A stretch of DNA of 11,070 bases from CAYYYG01 sp964476135 (GTDB lineage: Bacteria > Patescibacteriota > Microgenomatia > UBA1406 > GWC2-37-13), in assembly GCA_964476135.1 (NCBI GenBank), contig CAYYYG010000038.1, positions 1 through 11,070 of the forward strand, written 5' to 3'. The notes below the pieces were generated by a model. The model made no database searches and was not told the DNA's origin. It saw only the letters and a list, made by a program, of their open reading frames with translations. Positions 6,072-11,070 of this stretch are shown in pieces; within the stretch, counting starts at the first letter, position 1, and each line of letters opens with the position of its first letter. Position numbers and translations under genes: made by a program.

Positions 6072-6323
6072 ATGAGACAACCGGTAGGGGTACTTTCCAT
6101 ATACGACTCACGGAAGAAAAGTTTTTATCCGTACAAACTTAAATGGAATAACCGTTACTATACCGTTAAAAAAATTTGCTATCACCATATGGTGCGTGAA
6201 GGCCGTGTCGCTGTTCATATTTTTCATGTAACAGACGGCACTCTCGATTTTCGCCTCGCCTTCGACACCGAAGCCTTGAGTTGGACAATGGAAGACATCT
6301 ATGACGAATCCTCTTTTTCTTAA
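6072..6323 (+). CDS. Small DUF6504-like protein encoded ahead of the Y-family polymerase
   Basis: An 83-residue soluble, probably all-beta or alpha/beta protein with no membrane segment. The pattern PYKLKWNNRYYTVKKI (19-34), a middle strand VAVHIFHVTDG, then LDFRLAFDTEALSWTMEDIYD to the end resembles DUF6504. That family has F-x-W-x-G-R-x-Y-x-V, then L-x-[FL]-D, then W-x-[LM]-x-x-[VI]-x-D, and is known next to ImuB/DnaE2 damage-tolerance genes. The similarity is by eye. ATG 6072 has no Shine-Dalgarno but sits 7 bases after the -10 of the promoter at 6035-6064, so leaderless initiation is expected. Its last 23 bases overlap the polymerase gene start, implying translational coupling and a 1:1 functional link. 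It may be an accessory factor for translesion synthesis; this is inferred from position and family resemblance only. Confidence 0.75.
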   Translation: MRQPVGVLSIYDSRKKSFYPYKLKWNNRYYTVKKICYHHMVREGRVAVHIFHVTDGTLDFRLAFDTEALSWTMEDIYDESSFS

Positions 6324-7551
6324 TCACAATAAACCAGTTATCATGCATATCGACCTCAATTCGTGCTTTGCGACAGTTGAGCAGCAGGCCTACTATCATC
6401 TGCGTGGAAAACCGGTTGTCATTTCGGCTTATAACACACCTCAAGGGTGTGTCCTTTCACCCTCCATAGAAGCAAAAAGATACGGAATAAAAACAGGTAT
6501 GAATAACCGTCAGGCCCGACTACTGTGCCGCGATGTTATCGTACGCACCTGCGACGCGCCAAAAGTTCGCGATGTCCACCGCCGTTTCCGTAAAATATTC
6601 TCCGACTACTCGCCAATAGTGATTCCCAAATCAATCGATGAAGCCATACTCGATTTCACCGGCATGGAATCATTTCTCAAGACCGATCTTGCCGATATTG
6701 CCCAGGAAATCAAGCTGCGCATGCGACAGGAAATCGGAGAATGGATATCTTGTAGTATAGGCATAGCGACCAACAGGTTTATGGCCAAAACCGCCGCTTC
6801 CCTGAAAAAACCCGATGGACTGGAGATTATCACTTATAAAAATATAGAAGAGGTGCTAGGCCGCTTATCGCTTATCGATCTGAACGGAATCAATACGCGC
6901 TATCAAGCCAGATTAAATATAAATGGAATATTTACACCCCTGCAGTTTCTCCATGCTCCGGCCGAATTCCTGCAGAAACAGGTATTCAACGGCATCGTGG
7001 GATACTACTGGTACCGCCGGCTGCGCGGCTGGGAAATCGATGATATCGAATATGAAAGAAAAAGTTTCGGACAAGACTACTCACTTCAGGAAGCTACCAA
7101 CGACCCGGAAAAACTTTCGAGCCTCCTTATGAAACTGTGTGAAAAAATGGGACGACGCCTCAGAAAAGCAGGAAGAGCAGCTGCCGGAATCCACGTAGCG
7201 CTTTTATACCGTGATCACAGCTACTGGCACCGCGCCCGCAAAACAGGAAGAATCATGTACACAACACAAGAACTTTTTCGTGAAGCCCAGTACACCCTTA
7301 ATCAGCAACCTTCAAAAAATATAGTAAGGAAGCTGGCAGTAAGCTGCTATGATCTGACTACGGCGAAAACACCCCAAATCAGTTTATTTGACGAAAACGA
7401 AGACAGATCGAGAAAAGTATCAGATGCCGTCGACCGTATGAACGATCGTTATGGAGAATTCGTAGTAACACCCGCAATAATGATGGGGATGAGACATACG
7501 ATACTCGACAGAATCGCTTTCGGAAATGTAGAGCGTGATTTATCCGGATAA
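6301..7551 (+). CDS. dinB: Y-family translesion DNA polymerase (DinB/Pol IV-like)
   Basis: A complete 416-residue Y-family polymerase for error-prone bypass of DNA lesions. Palm residues are visible: Asp18 in MHIDLNSCFA and Asp113-Glu114 in KSIDEAILDF, the three metal ligands, with steric-gate Phe23 and the adjacent Cys22. Further on are CSIGIATNRFMAKTAASLKKPDGL-type palm sequence (151-174), a helix-hairpin-helix-like LNGINTRYQARL (194-205), and the little-finger domain from about 250. QISLF (359-363) is a good beta-clamp motif, followed by a UmuC/DinB-type tail with DAVDRMNDRYG (375-385). ATG 6301 has a real Shine-Dalgarno (GGAAG, 6290-6294, 6 bases upstream) inside the preceding gene. ATG 6343 (MHIDLN) is a less supported alternative. 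It is co-transcribed with the DUF6504-like gene under a LexA-type box, so damage induction is likely. The 3' end overlaps the convergent regulator gene by 12 bases. The family is certain; DinB versus UmuC-like subtype is less so. Confidence 0.92.
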   Translation: MTNPLFLNHNKPVIMHIDLNSCFATVEQQAYYHLRGKPVVISAYNTPQGCVLSPSIEAKRYGIKTGMNNRQARLLCRDVIVRTCDAPKVRDVHRRFRKIFSDYSPIVIPKSIDEAILDFTGMESFLKTDLADIAQEIKLRMRQEIGEWISCSIGIATNRFMAKTAASLKKPDGLEIITYKNIEEVLGRLSLIDLNGINTRYQARLNINGIFTPLQFLHAPAEFLQKQVFNGIVGYYWYRRLRGWEIDDIEYERKSFGQDYSLQEATNDPEKLSSLLMKLCEKMGRRLRKAGRAAAGIHVALLYRDHSYWHRARKTGRIMYTTQELFREAQYTLNQQPSKNIVRKLAVSCYDLTTAKTPQISLFDENEDRSRKVSDAVDRMNDRYGEFVVTPAIMMGMRHTILDRIAFGNVERDLSG

Positions 7552-7938
7552 AAATGTCTCCACTTCTTTCTTGAGTTGTCCGGGATTTATCTGACTTTTT
7601 ATAAGATAACCGCGAACGCCCATGGAAACACCTTTAGCTATCGTGAGCTCCTGGTCGAGATTGGTAAGCAAGACGACCGCCTTGTTAGGTAGCAATGGGA
7701 CCTCAGTCTGTAATTTTTCCAGAACAGAAATACCATCCATTTTTGGGAGACGAATATCCAAAAGCACAAGGTCATAACCCCCTTTATGCATAGCATTAAA
7801 GGCCTCCTCGCCGTCGGCTGCCTGATCTATATTGTAACCACCTTCCTGAAGAACACTCACGTAAAGTTCGCGGATAAATAATTCATCCTCGACGATAAGA
7901 ATTTTTTTTGGAGTCGGCTTTGCACTATTTGGTTCCAT
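7540..7938 (-). CDS. Single-domain response regulator (CheY-like receiver)
   Basis: A 132-residue protein that is only a receiver domain, with no DNA-binding or enzymatic output. The acidic pocket is Glu17-Asp18 (VEDE), the phosphoacceptor is Asp61 in VLLDIRLPKMDG, the switch Thr92 is in LLTNLD, and Lys114 is in YLIKS, so phosphorylation should work. It is probably the phosphate target or relay of the histidine kinase encoded two genes upstream on the same strand. ATG 7936-7938 lies 42 bases after the FIST gene stop. A weak TAGG lies close upstream and a candidate promoter overlaps the FIST stop. Its stop codon lies inside the convergent dinB gene. The output partner is unknown; with no output domain it must act by protein contact or relay phosphate elsewhere. 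Confidence 0.93.
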   Translation of the reverse strand: MEPNSAKPTPKKILIVEDELFIRELYVSVLQEGGYNIDQAADGEEAFNAMHKGGYDLVLLDIRLPKMDGISVLEKLQTEVPLLPNKAVVLLTNLDQELTIAKGVSMGVRGYLIKSQINPGQLKKEVETFLSG

Positions 7939-7953
7939 AACCTATTAAAAAAT

Positions 7954-7984
7954 ATTTTAACACAATAACTTACATTTTTGTCAA
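7954..7984 (-). promoter_or_regulatory. Possible internal promoter for the response regulator gene
   Basis: On the minus strand TTGACA (7979-7984, perfect, overlapping the FIST stop) is followed after 19 bases by TAAAAT (7954-7959). The long spacer weakens the call. Start would be near 7947, leaving a leader of about 8 bases. It could let the receiver be made independently of the sensor genes. Confidence 0.35.
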
Positions 7985-9165
7985 TCTGATAATAAAAATA
8001 TCACATCTGTTTCATTGTGAAATGAACACGTAAGAACCTGACCGCCTAAAGGAGCCTGCTCACCATATGTATAGAAGCCGATAACAGGCAAATCTTCGCC
8101 TAAAATTTTTCTTACCACCTCAATTTCTTCGTGCTTTCTTGAAAGCAGCAGTTTCTTCCTCGCAATACAATTAAAAAGAAGTGCCGCTTTCGGCTTCTTA
8201 CCACTCAACTTATCGACAGCGTTTCTTGCCGCATCGCGAGCAGCCGCAATGGCCTCATCCCGACTGCCGATCATAATCGATACTTCCGTGCCTTCCGCAA
8301 TTTCCGCAGCACAAGTTATAGCTCCAGCGTCGTCTACTGTCATTGGATCTCTTATTAAATAGCCATCTTTCCCTGGAGATGCGATGCCAAGAGGATATGT
8401 TATTGCAAGGCGGGCAAAGGGCTCCTTCTTATCAACCAGTTGTTTCTCCTTCCCAAACTGGTCATCATAGATTTCAATCGCCGGTTTATTATCGAGTTCA
8501 TATAATATATTTCCGGAAGATTTTGTGACTTTACGGGGTATACCTATCGGGATCCAGCCGTGCCTGACTCCAATCGAATAATTAAAATCCCCGCAAATCC
8601 CCAAGCCAACCACAGATCCGCTATATACTTCTTTATCTAGATATTGATATGTTTGCCGAAAAAGAAAATCGTCACCGGCCGATCCGCCAACCACCGGAAA
8701 AGACTCCCCCATAACATCAAGAACACCGCGGACTATGTCGGCCCCATTCCCCGCAATTCCATCGGGCAACATTATGATAGACTTCAACTTCCCCTTGGCC
8801 TGTGCATTAAGATTTTCTGCAAGCTGGACTCCAGCCTGACGTGCGTTTTTTTTAATATCGTGCCCGATCCCGTCGACAAAATACATATTCTGCGATGCTA
8901 TACCCATGAGGGCAATCGACATATCCAACGACCCGCCAGCCGAGGTAATCTCTCCTGCAGTGCTGCAGCCTATAATCTTGGCTTTAGTAATATTATTCAG
9001 GCTATCGAGCAACTTTTGTGGATTATATTTCGTTGGAGAAGAAAAAACGATAATCTGATCGGGTTCGACATTTCCTAAAGAAGATTTGACAGCCGCATAG
9101 GCTCCAGCTATCGCCAAGTCAGTGTCTGACAATTGGGAATATCCTACTCCGGCTTTTATCGACAT
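7981..9165 (-). CDS. FIST domain sensory protein (FIST_N + FIST_C)
   Basis: A complete 394-residue soluble protein made only of the two FIST domains. FIST_N shows IGCSTAGEI (65-73), PDGIAGNG (134-141) and VVGGSAGDDFLF (158-169), followed by the linker strand SGSVVGLGIC. The next part has VRHGWIPIG (200-208) and the DNKPAIEIYDD segment (225-235). FIST_C has LLFNCIARKKLL (329-340) and ends with PVIGFYTYGEQAPLGG (360-375) and SFHNETDVIFLL (381-392). FIST proteins are ligand-binding input modules; in NosP-type members the domain binds haem and senses nitric oxide, acting on a partner histidine kinase. Here the gene lies 41 bases after the kinase gene and 42 before a receiver gene, so it probably modulates that kinase in the cytoplasm. 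There is no fused kinase, cyclase or methyl-acceptor domain. His202 is a natural candidate to examine as a ligand contact. The domain call is firm; ligand and partner are inferred. Confidence 0.92.
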   Translation of the reverse strand: MSIKAGVGYSQLSDTDLAIAGAYAAVKSSLGNVEPDQIIVFSSPTKYNPQKLLDSLNNITKAKIIGCSTAGEITSAGGSLDMSIALMGIASQNMYFVDGIGHDIKKNARQAGVQLAENLNAQAKGKLKSIIMLPDGIAGNGADIVRGVLDVMGESFPVVGGSAGDDFLFRQTYQYLDKEVYSGSVVGLGICGDFNYSIGVRHGWIPIGIPRKVTKSSGNILYELDNKPAIEIYDDQFGKEKQLVDKKEPFARLAITYPLGIASPGKDGYLIRDPMTVDDAGAITCAAEIAEGTEVSIMIGSRDEAIAAARDAARNAVDKLSGKKPKAALLFNCIARKKLLLSRKHEEIEVVRKILGEDLPVIGFYTYGEQAPLGGQVLTCSFHNETDVIFLLSD

Positions 9166-9206
9166 TATTTACAAACTTTAACAGTTAAATGATAATAATG
9201 CAAACT

Positions 9207-11070
9207 TTATGTGGCCTTTGGAATGGAAAAGTGAAAGATAGATCCTTTTCCGAGTTCTGATTCTACCCCAATCGTGCCTTTATGCATGGTTACTATTGCT
9301 TTTGAGATGTATAACCCGAGACCGGTACCTTTCGCTCCCTGCACTAATGTGGTCGTACCTCTAAAAAATTTAGTAAAAAGATGCGCGACAACGTCTTTTG
9401 GGATTCCCTCACCCGTATCTTTGACATGGGTTGTAACCATGCTTTCATCGATATTCATAGACACAGTCACCGATCCTTTTTCCGGAGTATAATTTATTGC
9501 GTTTACAATGAGATTCGTAATCACTTCACCTATCCTCAACTCATCGGCCATTACCTTTACCTCCTGGCCAGGATCTACAAATTTCAACTCGATATGTTTT
9601 TCATTTGCCCTTGCGGTCAGCTCATCAACTACCGTGCGCACCAGTCTTACCCAATCTACAGGTTTAGGGTTTATGGCGAAGGCACCCTTTTCGATTCTCG
9701 AAACACTAAGCAAGTTTTCAACCAGCGAATTTAGCTGTTTGGCCGATATGTCAACCCGTTGTAATAAAAGTTTCTGCTTATCGGACAACATCGAAGTAAA
9801 TTCATCGAAGAATAAAGAAAGATAGCCTCTAATCGATGTTAACGGTGTCCTTAATTCGTGCGCAGCCATCGAAACGAAATCCAGCTTCATCTCCTCGAGC
9901 CTCTGCTCCTCGGTAAGATCGTGTATAGAGATAATACCACCAAGATTAATTCTATCACCGCCCGGAATTTTTCCTACAATAATATTTATAAAAGACTGTT
10001 TTTCGTTTCCGATAAGCTTCAAATATTTCCCTTTAAAAACGACGCCTCCCTCAGTATTCGTCGGAATGTACTCATCCACCATTACCTCATGGTCTTTATC
10101 AAATAATTTTATGACTTCAGATATAGGCTTTCCTACCACATCAACCGCCTTAAAACCCGTAACCATCTCTGCTGCACTGTTGAAAGTGGCTATCCGCTGC
10201 TTTAGATCTATAGATATAACTGCATCGGTAATACCCGACAAAACCACCATAAACTTATTTTTTTCCGCTACGATTTTATCTTTCTCCTGTTCAAGCTCTT
10301 CGTTAATATCCCTCAGATCAAGGTCTCTCTTTAGTAAAAGCTCTGCCGTTTTGACCGATCTTTTTTTCTGCTCGTCTATGGCCTGAATAGACGAGTTAAG
10401 CTTAGATGCCATTGAATTGAGTACGTTACCTAACTCCTCAAACTCATCACCACTGCTTAGCTCGATTCTTGACTTAAGATCTTCCTTTTCGAAATTTTTC
10501 GCACCTTGAATCAGTACGTGGATAGAATGTACCAAATCATTACTCAACAGAAATGAAATTATTAGCAATACAAGACCCGAAAATGAATAGGAGACGAGGA
10601 AAAATCTTCTGATAAACTTTGTATAAGCATAGGCTTCTTCTTCTGACTGTTCAAAAACCGTAATCCAGCCGACAGCAGTGTTTCTTTCCACCTGAGAAAC
10701 GACCTTCACACCTTTCTCGTTTTCATAATCGAATCCAATTGGCCAGTTATCGGATTTTTTATTTTCTACGAAATTTTTTATAATCGGTCTAGAAGTCAAT
10801 ATTATATTTTTCCTCACCATCGATTGATTGGGATGAGCGATCAACCTTCCATCTTGATCCACTATGTAAGCAAATCCGCTGTCTCCAAGCCGACCCTTCG
10901 ATATAACATCCCACAGATTATCAAGGTTGATCTGCATTTTAACTATGGCTACGACAATATTCCCCTCTTTGACAGGAGCGTACATATTAAGGTTAGGACC
11001 TGGCTCCTCTGACGTATAATAAATTTTGGAAATGCTGTTTTCACCTTTCTTCGCTTTATCGAATGAATCG
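9207..11070 (-). CDS. Membrane sensor histidine kinase, dCache-HAMP-PAS-HisKA-HATPase (5' end outside window)
   Basis: The frame is open to the right edge, so the N-terminus is missing; 620 residues are visible. Numbering from the internal Met at 10985, the order is as follows. First comes the end of an extracytoplasmic Cache sensor (to about 115; GDSGFAYIVDQDGRLIAHP at 34-52), then a transmembrane helix at about 128-148. A HAMP region (149-202) leads into a coiled coil (203-245), then PAS (246-355; SGITDAVISID, AAEMVTGF). HisKA has phosphorylated His376 in AAHELRTPL. The HATPase has an N-box (NLIVNAINYTPEKG, 491-504), DTGEGIP (523-529), the FxxFxRG-type segment FTKFFRG and GTGLGL (553-558). 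It should autophosphorylate on sensing a small extracellular ligand. Residues upstream of Met10985 continue the Cache fold (SISKIYYTSEEPGPNLN), showing that this Met is not the true start. It heads the FIST-receiver cluster. Confidence 0.94.
   Translation of the reverse strand, partial: DSFDKAKKGENSISKIYYTSEEPGPNLNMYAPVKEGNIVVAIVKMQINLDNLWDVISKGRLGDSGFAYIVDQDGRLIAHPNQSMVRKNIILTSRPIIKNFVENKKSDNWPIGFDYENEKGVKVVSQVERNTAVGWITVFEQSEEEAYAYTKFIRRFFLVSYSFSGLVLLIISFLLSNDLVHSIHVLIQGAKNFEKEDLKSRIELSSGDEFEELGNVLNSMASKLNSSIQAIDEQKKRSVKTAELLLKRDLDLRDINEELEQEKDKIVAEKNKFMVVLSGITDAVISIDLKQRIATFNSAAEMVTGFKAVDVVGKPISEVIKLFDKDHEVMVDEYIPTNTEGGVVFKGKYLKLIGNEKQSFINIIVGKIPGGDRINLGGIISIHDLTEEQRLEEMKLDFVSMAAHELRTPLTSIRGYLSLFFDEFTSMLSDKQKLLLQRVDISAKQLNSLVENLLSVSRIEKGAFAINPKPVDWVRLVRTVVDELTARANEKHIELKFVDPGQEVKVMADELRIGEVITNLIVNAINYTPEKGSVTVSMNIDESMVTTHVKDTGEGIPKDVVAHLFTKFFRGTTTLVQGAKGTGLGLYISKAIVTMHKGTIGVESELGKGSIFHFSIPKAT

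Noticed and set aside
1..11070. Recoded TGA (Trp or Gly) as in some candidate phyla, and tRNA or rRNA genes
   Set aside because: All recognised proteins end normally and use TGG for conserved Trp without in-frame TGA; no cloverleaf or rRNA-like stretch was seen by eye.

Overview
The window is about 11 kb of a gene-dense bacterial chromosome, moderately AT-rich, with standard codon use and no gene-free stretch longer than about 110 bases. No 16S rRNA or other marker fixes the taxon. The compact layout, few Shine-Dalgarno sites, possible leaderless starts, a stand-alone receiver typical in style of uncultured candidate phyla and a small GIY-YIG gene beside 'WIPAFAGMT'-coding palindromes fit a Patescibacteria-like (CPR) or similar uncultured bacterium. 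That placement is an inference.

Left end (1-1055). The last codons of phosphoglycerate kinase (+) meet a very AT-rich gene (-) for a small helical protein with a HEPN-like Arg-x4-His motif. Next to it is a 372-base cassette (617-988): a 96-residue GIY-YIG nuclease gene between two inverted copies of a short palindromic repeat. This is the most mobile-element-like part of the window.

Metabolic block (1056-4526, -). In transcription order it holds a membrane-anchored DUF192 protein, an acetolactate-synthase-like ThDP enzyme and a Sad/GabD-type succinate-semialdehyde dehydrogenase, 13-14 bases apart. The last two match the gene pair known in cyanobacteria to convert 2-oxoglutarate to succinate via succinate semialdehyde, so the ThDP enzyme may be a 2-oxoglutarate decarboxylase rather than an acetolactate synthase.

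Middle (4578-7551, +). A multi-spanning GT-C-like membrane protein is followed by a damage-response operon. A near-consensus promoter (TTGACA-N18-TAAAAT) carries a perfect GAAC-N4-GTTC LexA/DinR-type box between its hexamers. It drives a small DUF6504-like protein, whose gene overlaps a Y-family DNA polymerase gene with an internal beta-clamp motif.

Right end (7540-11070, -). A signalling cluster runs from a dCache-HAMP-PAS histidine kinase (cut by the window edge) to a FIST sensor protein to a single-domain CheY-like response regulator. The regulator gene overlaps the polymerase gene tail to tail by 12 bases. The order suggests that FIST ligand sensing feeds the kinase and then the receiver, as in NosP-kinase pairs.
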